Part shown: positions 1 through 10,373 of the stretch, piece by piece
How the letters are laid out: every line of letters begins with the position of its first letter
Position numbering within the stretch: position 1 is the stretch's first letter
From: Burkholderiaceae bacterium
GTDB taxonomy: Bacteria > Pseudomonadota > Gammaproteobacteria > Burkholderiales > Burkholderiaceae_C
Length of the DNA stretch: 64,000 nt
Direction of reading: 5' to 3'
Assembly (NCBI GenBank): GCA_019751915.1
Contig: JAIEMS010000031.1
Location: 123,415-187,414 of the forward strand
Translations under genes and position numbers: made by a program
Notes under the pieces: model-generated
Seen by the model: only the letters and a program-made list of their open reading frames with translations
Database searches by the model: none
What the model was told of the DNA's origin: nothing

Positions 1-1067
1 CTGCGGCCCTCAGGCGTTTCGTCTGCCAGCGATGCCAGTTGTGCCGCATCTGCCAAATCCGTCTCGTTCACACCGGGCGAAGGAATAAATGCACTTGCTT
101 GGCGGTTTCCTAGTGTGATGGTGCCCGTTTTGTCCAGCAGGAGTACATCTACGTCACCAGCGGCCTCGACCGCACGGCCCGAAGTGGCAATTACATTGGC
201 CTGCATCATGCGGCTCATACCGGCCACGCCAATGGCACTGAGCAGCCCAGCGATAGTGGTTGGAATGAGGCACACCAGCAACGCAACCAACACCACCAAA
301 CTGACTGGCTCCCCGGTGCCGTTGGTAGCGACACTGAACGTCGAGAATGGCAAAAGCGTTACTACCACGCCAAGAAATACGATGGTGAGTGCCACCAACA
401 GAATGGTCAGCGCGATCTCGTTGGGCGTTTTCTGGCGCTTGGCGTTCTCCACCATCGCAATCATGCGGTCAACAAAGGTTTCCCCCGGGTTCACCGAAAT
501 GCGCACCACAACCCAATCGGACAGTACCCGTGTACCTCCCGTTACGGCAGAAAAATCGCCACCCGACTCGCGGATCACTGGAGCTGATTCCCCGGTGATA
601 GCACTTTCGTCCACCGATGCCACGCCCTCAATCACCTCCCCATCGGCTGGCACGGTATCGCCAGCCTCTATGAACACCAGATCACCTTTGCGCAAAGATT
701 CGGCCTCCAGAGGGAGCCACTTCATTTGTTCGCGTGGTATGGCTTGGTTGTAATTGCCATCGAGTTTTTTTGCCCAAGTTTGCTTCTTGAGACTGCGCAA
801 TGAAGCTGCTTGTGCTTTGCTACGTCCTTCGGCCAAGGCTTCGGCGAAGTTCGCAAAAAGGACCGTGAACCACAGCCATACTGCCACTGCGGTAGTGAAT
901 GTGTTGGGCTGGGCCAGTGCCAAAGCAGATGTAAAAGCACTGCCTACATAGACGACAAACATCACGGGGTTGCGCCACTGTACGCGCGGGTGCAGCTTGG
1001 TAAAGGCTGCGATCAATGCCGACTGCAACAGTGCTGAATCAAACAAGGCTAAATTTTTGTGACTCAT
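1..1067 (-). CDS. kdpB: Potassium-transporting P-type ATPase subunit B (N-terminal part, cut by window edge)
   Basis: Catalytic subunit of the high-affinity KdpFABC K+ uptake ATPase in the inner membrane; it hydrolyses ATP to drive K+ through KdpA. Only the first 355 codons are present. The actuator-domain TGES motif is at residues 158-161 and the phosphorylation motif DKTGT starts at Asp312, as expected for KdpB; several hydrophobic segments lie between them. The nucleotide-binding domain, the last membrane helices and presumably kdpC lie beyond the left edge. The start is ATG 1067, ten bases after the kdpA stop, with a GAGGA ribosome site that overlaps that stop, so translation is probably coupled to kdpA. 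Confidence 0.97.
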   Translation of the reverse strand, partial: MSHKNLALFDSALLQSALIAAFTKLHPRVQWRNPVMFVVYVGSAFTSALALAQPNTFTTAVAVWLWFTVLFANFAEALAEGRSKAQAASLRSLKKQTWAKKLDGNYNQAIPREQMKWLPLEAESLRKGDLVFIEAGDTVPADGEVIEGVASVDESAITGESAPVIRESGGDFSAVTGGTRVLSDWVVVRISVNPGETFVDRMIAMVENAKRQKTPNEIALTILLVALTIVFLGVVVTLLPFSTFSVATNGTGEPVSLVVLVALLVCLIPTTIAGLLSAIGVAGMSRMMQANVIATSGRAVEAAGDVDVLLLDKTGTITLGNRQASAFIPSPGVNETDLADAAQLASLADETPEGR

Positions 1068-1077
1068 GGGAATATCC

Positions 1078-2871
1078 TCAACGGCTCCACAGCATCAAAT
1101 GTTCGGCCACCGGGCCAAGGGCCAGCGCAGGCACGTAATTCAGCAGCCCCACCAGCAGCACAGTGCCAATCAACAACGTGACGAACAAAGGGCCGTGGGT
1201 GGGTAAAGTGCCCTCGCTGGCTGCTATGCGTTTTTTAGCGGCCAGCGAGCCTGCCATCGCCAGTACCGGCACGATGACACCAAAGCGCCCGAACCACATC
1301 GCCAATGCAAGCAATAGGTTGTAGAAAGGTGTGTTGGCTGAAAGGCCTGCAAAAGCACTACCGTTGTTGTTGGCGGCCGAAGAAAAGGCATAGAGCACTT
1401 CAGAAAACCCATGCGCACCGGGGTTCATGATCCCAGCACGGCCTGCATCGGTCATCACAGCAACGCCAGTACCAAGCAATACCAACAGGGGCGTGACGAG
1501 GATGGCGAGAGAGACCAGCTTCATCTCACGCACCTCAATTTTTTTGCCCAGATACTCTGGCGTGCGCCCGATCATCAGACCTGCAATGAACACGGCCATG
1601 ATGGCAAATAACAGCATTCCGTACAGTCCTGTGCCGACACCGCCAAATACCACTTCACCCAACTGCATCAGTACCAGTGGCACCATACCGCCCAAAGGCG
1701 TAAAACTGTCGTGCATGCCATTGACCGCACCGCAACTGGCTGCAGTAGTAATCACAGCAAACAATGAGGTGGCGTTGATACCAAAACGAGCTTCCTTGCC
1801 TTCCATGTTGCCACCGGGCTGGGTCGCTGTCGCCGTTTGATCTACCCCTAGCGCAGTCAGGGCCGAATTGCCTTGTTGCTCAAACCATATGGCAGGAACA
1901 ACGCAGGCAATAAACAGCACCACCATGGCTGCCAGTACTGCCCATCCTTGGCGCAAATCACCAACCATCCGCCCAAAAACAAAGCACAGTGCGGCTGGAA
2001 TCAAAAAGATTGCCAGCATCTGTAGGAAATTAGTGAGCGCCGTTGGGTTCTCGAAAGGGTGGGCTGAATTGGCGTTGAAAAATCCACCCCCGTTAGTGCC
2101 CAGCATCTTGATCGCCAGTTGGGAGGCTACAGGCCCTATAGCAATGGTTTGGGTCGCGCTGCTCATCTCTTGCAGCACCGGTTGGCCAGATGTATCGAAA
2201 ACGGGCTGCCCTTGCGGATCCAGTTTTGGGGCTTGCCAGTGCACTGTTTCTAGCGTCTGTGCTTCTACATAGGGCGAGAGGGTTTGCACTACCCCTTGGG
2301 CTGAGAAAATGATGGCAAACAGCAGCGACAGCGGTAACAACACCCATAGCGTGGTGCGGGTGAGATCAACCCAAACGTTACCGATACATTGGACTGAATG
2401 GCGAACAAAGCCCCGTATGAGCGCAATGACAACCACGATGCCTGTGGCTGCGGAGAGGAAATTTTGAACCGTCAGTGCCAACATTTGCGTCAAATAGCCC
2501 ATGCTGGTTTCGCCACCATAACCCTGCCAATTGGTATTGGTGACAAAACTGACGGCTGTATTGAAAGCCGAGTCAGGCGTGACGGCACCAAATGCTTGCG
2601 GATTGAGCGGTAGTACAGCTTGGAAGCGTTGCAAGGCATACACAGCGATCAGCCCCAAGCCGTTAAAAACCAACAGCCCGAGTGCGTAGCGCTGCCAGCT
2701 TGTTTCTTCATTGGGACGCACATTTGCTATGCGCCACAGCACACCTTCCAGTCGACACCCCAATACGAAGCGCCCCGCCAACACGGCTTCAATCATCCTT
2801 GCCAGCGGCCATGCCAACACCAGCAACACACCCAAAAAGACGGTCAGTTGAATCCAAGCGGCTGACATCAT
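1078..2871 (-). CDS. kdpA: Potassium-transporting ATPase K+-binding subunit A
   Basis: Channel-like subunit that binds and translocates K+ in the Kdp complex. The 597-residue, very hydrophobic protein has the four filter-loop signatures of Kdp[11 protein letters not shown] near 111-120, [10 protein letters not shown] near 259-268, [10 protein letters not shown] near 379-388 and AANNNGSAF near 499-507. Length and motifs match the family. The first codons read ATG ATG, and the first ATG overlaps the kdpF stop as ATGA, showing tight coupling kdpF-kdpA-kdpB. The kdpDE sensor genes are not in this window. Confidence 0.97.
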   Translation of the reverse strand: MMSAAWIQLTVFLGVLLVLAWPLARMIEAVLAGRFVLGCRLEGVLWRIANVRPNEETSWQRYALGLLVFNGLGLIAVYALQRFQAVLPLNPQAFGAVTPDSAFNTAVSFVTNTNWQGYGGETSMGYLTQMLALTVQNFLSAATGIVVVIALIRGFVRHSVQCIGNVWVDLTRTTLWVLLPLSLLFAIIFSAQGVVQTLSPYVEAQTLETVHWQAPKLDPQGQPVFDTSGQPVLQEMSSATQTIAIGPVASQLAIKMLGTNGGGFFNANSAHPFENPTALTNFLQMLAIFLIPAALCFVFGRMVGDLRQGWAVLAAMVVLFIACVVPAIWFEQQGNSALTALGVDQTATATQPGGNMEGKEARFGINATSLFAVITTAASCGAVNGMHDSFTPLGGMVPLVLMQLGEVVFGGVGTGLYGMLLFAIMAVFIAGLMIGRTPEYLGKKIEVREMKLVSLAILVTPLLVLLGTGVAVMTDAGRAGIMNPGAHGFSEVLYAFSSAANNNGSAFAGLSANTPFYNLLLALAMWFGRFGVIVPVLAMAGSLAAKKRIAASEGTLPTHGPLFVTLLIGTVLLVGLLNYVPALALGPVAEHLMLWSR

Positions 2872-2960
2872 GAGAAGTCCTCCGGGCGTAACAACACCGC
2901 CACAAGATAGACAAAGACACCCCCCGCCAGTACGGCAGCAAGAATATTCCAGCCGTTCAT
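2868..2960 (-). CDS. kdpF: KdpF small membrane subunit of the Kdp ATPase
   Basis: A 30-residue protein, [20 protein letters not shown] followed by [10 protein letters not shown]. It is one transmembrane helix ending in the (L/I)RPE.F signature of KdpF, the lipid-like stabilising subunit of the Kdp complex. It overlaps kdpA by four bases and is itself overlapped at its start by the stop of the upstream leader peptide. Size, position and C-terminal motif agree; it is short enough to be missed by default gene callers. Confidence 0.9.
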   Translation of the reverse strand: MNGWNILAAVLAGGVFVYLVAVLLRPEDFS

Positions 2961-3058
2961 GGGTACCCCCGAAATTGTTGCAAATGGGCGCATCCCATCA
3001 TCAAGCCATAGGCTGCAATCCAAATTAAACTGCCCAGCGCCAAATAAACGAAGTCCAT
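2957..3058 (-). CDS. 33-residue membrane leader peptide at the head of the kdp operon
   Basis: An open frame of 33 codons, beginning [20 protein letters not shown] and ending HLQQFRGYP, with a good GGGGGAG ribosome site just upstream. The first 22 residues form one hydrophobic helix followed by a Cys and a polar tail. The stop overlaps the kdpF start (ATGA), so it reads as the first gene of the kdp operon. Similar tiny proteins starting MD..YL.L precede kdpF in many proteobacteria as far as I recall. The function is unknown to me; it may be an extra small Kdp subunit or a translational leader. The coding call rests on the ribosome site, the overlap and the hydrophobic pattern. Confidence 0.7.
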   Translation of the reverse strand: MDFVYLALGSLIWIAAYGLMMGCAHLQQFRGYP

Positions 3059-3176
3059 ATCGCTCCCCCCATTGATATGAACTTATGTTAAGAAAATAGG
3101 TATCAAGGTATGCGAAAGAATGGGCGTATTTGCATCAAGAAAACGTAAAGCCCAGCACAGGCGTTCAAGGAATCCA

Positions 3177-4256
3177 TTGATACTGATCTACGACACTGCC
3201 ATTTACATCGGGCGCTTTGAGCCAGTTCACAACGGCCATATCGCCCTGCTACAACATGCATTGGCCCACGCCAGCAACGTCATTGTGGTGATGGGTTCTG
3301 CGTGGCAAGCGCGTTCGCCCAAAAACCCTTTCACTTGGCAAGAGCGCGAGGCCATGCTGCGCAGCGCCCTGCCCGAGGCCGACCGTGCCCGGTTGCAAGT
3401 GTTGCCGGTGCGCGACCACTACAACGAGGCCAAGTGGATTGAAGCGGTGCGCCAAGGCGTTGCCCAGCGGGTGCCTGCCCGGGCGCATATCGGTTTGGTC
3501 GGGCATTTCAAAGATGCCACCAGCGGCTACCTGAATGGTTTTCCGGGTTGGACGCTGATGCCGCTGGAGCGCCAAGGCCGCATCGATGCCACCGCCATCC
3601 GCGACGCTTACTTTGGTGCCAGCGCAGAGACGGTGGCCGCTGCACTGCAGCCACTGGCAGACCAAATGCCCGCCAGTACCTTGGACTTTTTGCTCGGCTT
3701 TGCACAGCAGGCCACCACTGCCCCCCTGTATGGCGCATTGCAAGAGGAATGGCGCATGCTGCGCGGTTACCGCCAAGCGTGGGCCAACGCGCCCTACCCG
3801 CCAGTTTTCGTTACTGTCGATGCCGTGCTGCGCTGCCAAAACCACATCCTGCTGATTCGCCGTGCCCACGCCCCCGGCAAAGGGCAAAGGGCCGTACCCG
3901 GTGGTTTTATCGAGCAGCGCGAGACGCTCTGGCAATCGTGCCTGCGCGAGCTGGCCGAAGAAACCCACTGCCAGCTACCAGAAACTACCTTGCGCGCCGC
4001 ATGGCAACAAACAGCGGTGTTTGACCACCCCGACCGCAGCCAGCGCGGGCGCACCATCACCCACGCGCATTACTTTGATTTGGGCGACGCACCGTTTCCG
4101 TCGGTGCAAGCCGATGACGATGCGGCCCAAGTGCAATGGGTCGCCATTGATCAATTGGCGGCCTTGGAAGCGGAGTTCTTTGAAGACCACTTTCATATGC
4201 TCGATCACTTTTTGGGGCTGACCCAGAATACCCCCACTGCCACAGCCCCCTCTTGA
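3177..4256 (+). CDS. Bifunctional nicotinamide-nucleotide adenylyltransferase / Nudix hydrolase
   Basis: Two-domain NAD-metabolism enzyme. The N-terminal nucleotidyltransferase domain carries GRFEPVHNGH (the (H/N)xGH ATP site) within the first 25 residues and would make NAD from NMN and ATP. The C-terminal Nudix domain has a box starting GGFIEQRE and continuing REL.EET, but the usual Gly after EExx is His; this family is known to hydrolyse ADP-ribose. I chose the TTG start at 3177 (359 residues) because AAGGA lies seven bases before it and homologues begin just before the YIGRFEP strand. An in-frame ATG at 3120 would add 19 basic residues without homology. Its stop codon lies inside the sigma-32-like -35 box of groES. 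Confidence 0.88.
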   Translation: MILIYDTAIYIGRFEPVHNGHIALLQHALAHASNVIVVMGSAWQARSPKNPFTWQEREAMLRSALPEADRARLQVLPVRDHYNEAKWIEAVRQGVAQRVPARAHIGLVGHFKDATSGYLNGFPGWTLMPLERQGRIDATAIRDAYFGASAETVAAALQPLADQMPASTLDFLLGFAQQATTAPLYGALQEEWRMLRGYRQAWANAPYPPVFVTVDAVLRCQNHILLIRRAHAPGKGQRAVPGGFIEQRETLWQSCLRELAEETHCQLPETTLRAAWQQTAVFDHPDRSQRGRTITHAHYFDLGDAPFPSVQADDDAAQVQWVAIDQLAALEAEFFEDHFHMLDHFLGLTQNTPTATAPS

Positions 4257-4277
4257 AACCGTGGCAAAAGCCCTTAT
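4252..4277 (+). promoter_or_regulatory. Heat-shock (sigma-32 type) promoter of groESL
   Basis: CTTGAAA at 4252-4258 and CCCTTAT at 4271-4277, separated by 12 bases, match the sigma-32 pattern CTTGAAA / CCCCAT-T closely. The -35 box contains the TGA stop of the upstream NMN adenylyltransferase/Nudix gene. It sits directly before the CIRCE operator. Confidence 0.7.
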
Positions 4278-4279
4278 CA

Positions 4280-4306
4280 TTAGCACTCGTCAGGTGTGAG
4301 TGCTAA
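4280..4306. promoter_or_regulatory. CIRCE operator (HrcA binding site)
   Basis: Perfect inverted repeat TTAGCACTC-N9-GAGTGCTAA, identical to the CIRCE consensus bound by the HrcA repressor. It lies just downstream of the sigma-32-like promoter and 51 bases before groES, so groESL should be under both positive (RpoH) and negative (HrcA) heat-shock control. hrcA itself is not in the window. Confidence 0.97.
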
Positions 4307-4357
4307 CAAACGCGCACCCCACCAGCCACCTTTTTTGACCTTTCAGGAGATAACCCC

Positions 4358-4648
4358 ATGAAACTTCGCCCCCTGCACGACCGTGTCATCGTCAAGCGCA
4401 TCGAAAGCGAAACCAAAACAGCCTCGGGCATCTTTATCCCCGACAACGCTGCTGAAAAGCCCGATCAAGGTGAAGTGCTGGCCGTTGGCCCCGGCAAGAA
4501 GAACGACAAGGGCGAAATCGGCACGATGAACGTCAAGGTCGGTGACCGCGTTTTGTTTGGCAAATACAGCGGCCAGACCGTCAAGGTCGATGGCAATGAA
4601 TTGTTGGTGATGAAAGAAGACGACCTCTTCGCCGTCGTCGAAGCCTAA
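4358..4648 (+). CDS. groES: Co-chaperonin GroES
   Basis: Ten-kilodalton lid of the GroEL chaperonin. The 96-residue protein begins [14 protein letters not shown], has the mobile-loop region [14 protein letters not shown], and ends with the usual [14 protein letters not shown] lies before the start. It is the first gene of the groESL operon, 39 bases ahead of groEL. Confidence 0.99.
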   Translation: MKLRPLHDRVIVKRIESETKTASGIFIPDNAAEKPDQGEVLAVGPGKKNDKGEIGTMNVKVGDRVLFGKYSGQTVKVDGNELLVMKEDDLFAVVEA

Positions 4649-6337
<1,689 letters not shown>

Positions 6338-6376
6338 TTGCCCCCCGGCCCGCGCACACCCGAGCGCAAGCCAACA

Positions 6377-6409
6377 AGCCCGCAGGCCGCAATGCCTGCG
6401 GGCTTTTTT
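6377..6409 (+). terminator. Rho-independent terminator of groESL
   Basis: Perfect 11-bp stem AGCCCGCAGGC / GCCTGCGGGCT with a six-base loop, followed by TTTTTG and further T-rich sequence. It lies 40 bases after the groEL stop and just before the convergent DUF805 gene. Confidence 0.92.
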
Positions 6410-6418
6410 GTTTTTTCT

Positions 6419-6751
6419 TTAGGCCGTGGGTGCTTCGCCGTGGGCATTGGCTTGCCCAGTGCCAGACTGAACCCACCAATACAGCAGCACGAAGTAGCCA
6501 ATCCCTGTAAACATCAACAACTGCCACCAACCCGAGCGCCCCACATCGTGCAAGCGACGTGCGCCCACCGCCAAGGCTGGCAATGCGATGGCCAAAGCCG
6601 CAAGGCCAGAAAGCGTTTCATCCACCATCCCCGTCACCAGCATCAGCAGGAATTGAAACAGTGCAAACCACCAGTATTCACTGCGCGATGCGCGCCCTGA
6701 AAACGTGGCGTACTTGCCCATGCAGGTTTTGATGGATTGAACAAAGTCCAT
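6419..6751 (-). CDS. DUF805 family inner-membrane protein
   Basis: A 110-residue protein with the DUF805 hallmarks: an N-terminal SGRASRSEYWWF motif near residues 18-29, three or four hydrophobic segments and a conserved ARRLHDVGRSGWW loop near 64-76. The function of the family is not established. The gene stands alone, convergent with groEL and divergent from the two-component genes. The start ATG 6751 has an AGGGGG ribosome site. Confidence 0.85.
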   Translation of the reverse strand: MDFVQSIKTCMGKYATFSGRASRSEYWWFALFQFLLMLVTGMVDETLSGLAALAIALPALAVGARRLHDVGRSGWWQLLMFTGIGYFVLLYWWVQSGTGQANAHGEAPTA

Positions 6752-7048
6752 AGCGAAATCCCCCTTGTAAGTGTCTCAAGCCGTACCGAGGCAAATGCCC
6801 CGCCCCATGATAGGGGTAAATGACGACAGAACAAATACGGTTCAGGCTTCGTCAATTACTCCTAAATTCATAGCATTAAAGTGTTGACAGATAAGCGCTA
6901 GAAGTCAATTTGGCTCAAAAAAATCCCGGTGAGGGCTTTTTTGTCTTTTTAAGGTTGCCTTCATGCCCAGAGCGCACGATGGCGGCATACCGCCGCCGTC
7001 AGCCCGTTCAAGGCGACGGCGATAGAACCATAGAAAGACCCCTCTGCA
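6752..7048. other. Intergenic region between DUF805 gene and response regulator
   Basis: No convincing gene. It must hold the divergent promoters of the flanking genes. A degenerate copy of the dispersed intergenic repeat lies at about 6868-6917 (ATAGCATTAAA ... AAGCGCTAGAAG). GGCGGCATACCGCC at 6983-6996 can form a small hairpin. No strong Shine-Dalgarno sequence precedes the response regulator start. Confidence 0.5.
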
Positions 7049-7714
7049 ATGCGAATTTTGCTGGCCGAAGACGACCCCTTATTAGGATCTGGCATCCGTG
7101 CCGGTTTGGCGCAGCACGGCTTTTTGGTCGATTGGGTGCGCGACGGTATGGCCGCTGAGTCCGAATTGGCCACTGGCACCTACTTGGCCTGTGTGTTGGA
7201 TTTGGGCCTACCGCGCCAAGACGGCATGCAGGTCTTAAAACAAACCCGTGCCCGGCGCATCAACACCCCGGTGCTGGTGCTCACAGCGCGCGATGCACTG
7301 ACAGAGCGCATCGCCGGACTTGATGCCGGTGCCGACGACTACCTCATCAAACCGATTGATCTGCATGAACTCGCCGCCCGACTGCGGGCATTGGTGCGCC
7401 GCGCCCACGGCCAAGCCGAAGCACGCTTGAGCAGCGCGGCCATCGAACTCGACCCTGCTGGGCATAAAGTGTGGCGCGAGGGTCAGTTGGTGGCGCTGTC
7501 GCAGCGCGAGTACGATTTGCTGCACGCGCTGTTGCTCAACGCCGGGCGTGTTTTGAGCCGCCAACAACTGGAGCAGCGCTTGTACCAGTGGGGCAATGAA
7601 ATCCATAGCAATGCCGTTGAAGTCCACATTTATCACCTGCGGCGTAAACTCGGTGCCGCAGTGATTGAAACGGTGCGCGGTGTTGGTTATCGCGTTCCAC
7701 GCACCCCGGCATGA
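7049..7714 (+). CDS. OmpR/PhoB-family response regulator (QseB/PmrA-like)
   Basis: DNA-binding response regulator, 221 residues. The receiver domain has acidic residues Glu7-Asp8-Asp9, phosphoacceptor Asp51 (VLDLGLP), Thr79 and Lys101 (YLIKP). The C-terminal winged helix (about 125-218) contains LSQREYDLLHAL and the EVHIYHLRRKLG recognition region ending in RGVGYR. It overlaps the histidine kinase gene by four bases (ATGA), so the two form one operon, probably including the downstream lrgAB pair. The signal is unknown; the closest groups by motif are QseB and PmrA. Confidence 0.93.
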   Translation: MRILLAEDDPLLGSGIRAGLAQHGFLVDWVRDGMAAESELATGTYLACVLDLGLPRQDGMQVLKQTRARRINTPVLVLTARDALTERIAGLDAGADDYLIKPIDLHELAARLRALVRRAHGQAEARLSSAAIELDPAGHKVWREGQLVALSQREYDLLHALLLNAGRVLSRQQLEQRLYQWGNEIHSNAVEVHIYHLRRKLGAAVIETVRGVGYRVPRTPA

Positions 7715-9066
7715 ACACCATTCCCCCTTTACAACCATCCCTACCGTACTCGTTACAAACACGCCTTCTATCGACGGTGCTGGCGTTGCTGGCGCTAGCG
7801 TGGGTGCTAGCGGCCACCTTGACTTGGCGCGATGCCCACCACGAAGTGAGCGAACTGCTCGATGCGCATCTGGCACAAACGGCTGCCTTGTTGCTCTTGC
7901 AACCCCTCGAAGAAATCAAAGACGAGGAGTTTAATTTAGCCCCTGATTTGCACAAATACCAGCAGCGTGTGGTGTTTCAAGTTTGGCACGATGGCCGCTT
8001 GTTGGCTCGATCGGCCAGCGCCCCGAGCGAGCCTCTGGCCCCCAGAAAACAAGCCGGATTTACCGACAGCGAGGCCGGTGGTCAATCGTGGCGCGTGTTT
8101 GGCACACCCGGACACAGCGGTATGTGGTTGCAGGTGGGTGAGTTGCAAACCTCGCGCCACGATGTGGTGATGGTGAGCCTCTACAGCATGATCTGGCCGA
8201 TGGTGCTGGCGCTGCCGCTGCTGGCGCTGGGCATCTGGTGGGCAGTGCGCGGCGCAGTGCAACCGCTGCGCCACTTAGGGCAAACCGTTGCCGCACGCCA
8301 GCCGCAGTCACTGGCCCCCCTCGAAACCACAGGCGTAGTGCCCGAAGTGCTGCCACTGGTCACAGCAGTCAATCAACTGTTTGAGCGCATGGGCCACTTG
8401 TTGGCAGCAGAGCAGCAATTTACCGCCGATGCGTCCCATGAATTGCGCACCCCCATTGCGGCGATTCGAATGCAGGCCCAAGTGGCCCAAGGCGCTAGCC
8501 ACAGCAGCGAACGCAACCAAGCACTGGCAGCAACCATACACGGCTGTGACCGGGCTACCCGGTTGATTGAGCAATTGCTGCAACTGGCCCGGCTGGATGC
8601 TGAGTCGGCCTACACCAACACCCCCAGCACCGATTTGGCCGATGTTTCTCATGCCGTGGCCCACGACCTGCTCGATGCAGCGCAAATGCGCTCCCAAGAT
8701 GTGGTGCTGGACATTGCTGGGCCAACCCCGGTAACGTTGGCAGAACCACTGGCGCAGGTGTTGCTGCGCAATTTGCTCGACAACGCCCTGCGCTACAGCC
8801 CCGATGGGGCGCAGGTGCGGGTACAAATTGGCCCATCCCCCGAAGGCCGCGTGCAGCTGTGCGTGCAAGACAGCGGCCCGGGCCTTGAACCGGCTGCGAT
8901 GGAGCGGCTGGGTGAGCGGTTTTTTCGGGTGCCGGGCACGGGCCAGACTGGCAGCGGCTTAGGCTGGTCGATTGTGCAGCGCATTGCCCGTTTGTACGGC
9001 CTGTGGGTCGAGCACGACCGCAGCCCGCTACTGGGCGGCTTGCGCGTGCGTATCACTTGGCCTTAA
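7711..9066 (+). CDS. Membrane sensor histidine kinase (QseC-like)
   Basis: Partner kinase of the preceding regulator, 451 residues. An N-terminal membrane segment (about 17-37), a periplasmic region to about 155, a second membrane segment (about 160-180) and a HAMP-like linker precede the phosphoacceptor motif with His243 (ASHELRTPIAAI). The ATPase domain shows the N box (LLRNLLDNALRYSP), G1 (VQDSGPGL) and G2 (TGSGLGWSIV) motifs. The periplasmic part resembles the two-component sensor N-terminal domain of QseC-type kinases. The start overlaps the regulator stop. Confidence 0.92.
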   Translation: MNTIPPLQPSLPYSLQTRLLSTVLALLALAWVLAATLTWRDAHHEVSELLDAHLAQTAALLLLQPLEEIKDEEFNLAPDLHKYQQRVVFQVWHDGRLLARSASAPSEPLAPRKQAGFTDSEAGGQSWRVFGTPGHSGMWLQVGELQTSRHDVVMVSLYSMIWPMVLALPLLALGIWWAVRGAVQPLRHLGQTVAARQPQSLAPLETTGVVPEVLPLVTAVNQLFERMGHLLAAEQQFTADASHELRTPIAAIRMQAQVAQGASHSSERNQALAATIHGCDRATRLIEQLLQLARLDAESAYTNTPSTDLADVSHAVAHDLLDAAQMRSQDVVLDIAGPTPVTLAEPLAQVLLRNLLDNALRYSPDGAQVRVQIGPSPEGRVQLCVQDSGPGLEPAAMERLGERFFRVPGTGQTGSGLGWSIVQRIARLYGLWVEHDRSPLLGGLRVRITWP

Positions 9067-9096
9067 ATTACCAGCCTGCTTTGTTGGGAGTTTTCT

Positions 9097-9468
9097 ATGG
9101 TGGCTGGTTTTGCTTGGTTGCTGGTGTTTCAACTGGCCGGAGAAGTCATCGCCCGCAGCCTGCACCTGCCGGTACCGGGGCCGGTGATTGGCATGCTGCT
9201 GCTGCTGGTTGCGCTGGTGCTGCGTGGTGGCCCCAGTGAGGGCTTGCAATCGACCAGCCAAGGGCTGCTGCAAAACCTATCGCTGTTGTTTGTGCCCGCA
9301 GGCGCAGGCATCATGGTGCACCTGCACCGGGTGGCCGACGAATGGCTGCCATTGCTGGTCTCGCTGGTGGTCAGTACGGTAGCAACGCTGGTAGTGACAG
9401 CACTGGTTATGAAGTGGGCTTTGGCACGCAGCGGTGCAGCCTCCCCTACCGAGGCGGATCGGCCATGA
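9097..9468 (+). CDS. lrgA: CidA/LrgA family membrane protein
   Basis: Holin-like membrane protein of the LrgA/CidA family, 123 residues with four predicted hydrophobic helices and the family motif PVPGPVIGMLLL near residues 26-37 followed by LLQNLSLLFVPAGAGIM near 60-76. It is thought to act with LrgB in murein hydrolase control or small-molecule export. It lies 30 bases after the kinase gene and overlaps lrgB by four bases, so the two-component system may control it. Confidence 0.88.
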   Translation: MVAGFAWLLVFQLAGEVIARSLHLPVPGPVIGMLLLLVALVLRGGPSEGLQSTSQGLLQNLSLLFVPAGAGIMVHLHRVADEWLPLLVSLVVSTVATLVVTALVMKWALARSGAASPTEADRP

Positions 9469-10190
9469 ACTTGCCACTGCCCATCCACGAAATCTGGGTT
9501 TATTTGGCAGCATCACCGCTGCTGGGCCTGACTTTGACGCTGGTGATGTACCTGCTCGCGCTGGCACTGCACCGGCGCTGCCGGCTGCACCCCTTGAGCA
9601 ACCCGGTGCTGATTGCCGTCACGCTGCTGGTGGGCTTGCTCATGCTGACGGGCACCTCTTACGCTACCTATTTTCAGGGGGCGCAGTTTGTCCATTTTCT
9701 GCTCGGCCCGGCCACGGTGGCTTTGGCACTGCCACTGTACGCCCAGCTTCAGCGGGTGCGCGCCATGCTCTGGCCGGTGGTGTTGGGGCTGTTGGCGGGC
9801 TGTGTGACGGCGGCTTTGTCTGCGGTAGCGATTGCCCGGCTGCTCGGGGCGACTTTGCCCACACAGTTGTCGCTGGCCCCTAAGTCGGTGACAACGCCGA
9901 TTGCCATGGGGGTGTCTGAGCGCATCGGTGGCATTTCGTCATTGACAGCCGTTTTGGTGATCGTGACCGGAATTTTTGGTGCAGTTGGGGCGCGCTATAT
10001 TTTTGATGCCCTGAAGATTACCGACCCAGCCATCCGAGGCTTTGCCATTGGCGTGGCCTCGCACGGTATTGGCACCGCGCGGGCCTTTCAGGTCAGTGAA
10101 CAAGCCGGGGCTTTTGCGGCGCTGGCGATGGGGCTGAATGGCGCTTTGACGGCGCTGTTATTGCCAGCTTTGTTGTCGGGACTGGGTTGA
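9465..10190 (+). CDS. lrgB: LrgB family membrane protein
   Basis: LrgB-type integral membrane protein of 241 residues with about seven hydrophobic segments. Family signatures are LAPKSVTTPIAMGVSE near 140-155 and GFAIGVASHGIGTARAFQ near 192-209. It is the partner of LrgA. I chose ATG 9465 because it overlaps the lrgA stop (ATGA); the frame is open further upstream but that part is antisense-like filler over lrgA. It is the last gene of the group; a promoter for the pil genes follows immediately. Confidence 0.9.
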   Translation: MNLPLPIHEIWVYLAASPLLGLTLTLVMYLLALALHRRCRLHPLSNPVLIAVTLLVGLLMLTGTSYATYFQGAQFVHFLLGPATVALALPLYAQLQRVRAMLWPVVLGLLAGCVTAALSAVAIARLLGATLPTQLSLAPKSVTTPIAMGVSERIGGISSLTAVLVIVTGIFGAVGARYIFDALKITDPAIRGFAIGVASHGIGTARAFQVSEQAGAFAALAMGLNGALTALLLPALLSGLG

Positions 10191-10219
10191 TTGGATGGCG
10201 GTAGTGGCCTACCTATAAT
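10191..10219 (+). promoter_or_regulatory. Sigma-70-type promoter upstream of pilB
   Basis: TTGGAT at 10191-10196 and a perfect TATAAT at 10214-10219 with a 17-base spacer. It begins right after the lrgB stop and would give a leader of about 215 bases before the chosen pilB start, containing one intergenic repeat copy. Confidence 0.65.
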
Positions 10220-10344
10220 CCGCAAAGCAGTTGCAATTTCTTCGGTATTTTTTCTGAAAATCGCCTTTTGTCGTTGGTAAATGGGACTCCTGTCGAGGCC
10301 CTTTTGAGATCAAAAGAACCCCCTGCGCTTTCTGTTCGTCATTG

Positions 10345-10373
10345 TTAGCTATTAAAAAAGTAGCAGGCTAGCG
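10345..10373. repeat. Dispersed intergenic repeat copy in the pilB leader
   Basis: TTAGCTATTAAAAAAGTAGC followed by AGGCTAGCG. It carries the AGCTAT/GTAGC palindromic module plus the CTAGCG module shared by other intergenic copies in this window. Confidence 0.6.

Noticed and set aside
7049..9066. The two-component pair as KdpDE for the nearby kdp operon
   Set aside because: The kinase lacks the KdpD N-terminal and USP domains and four-helix membrane region; it is QseC-like and linked to lrgAB.
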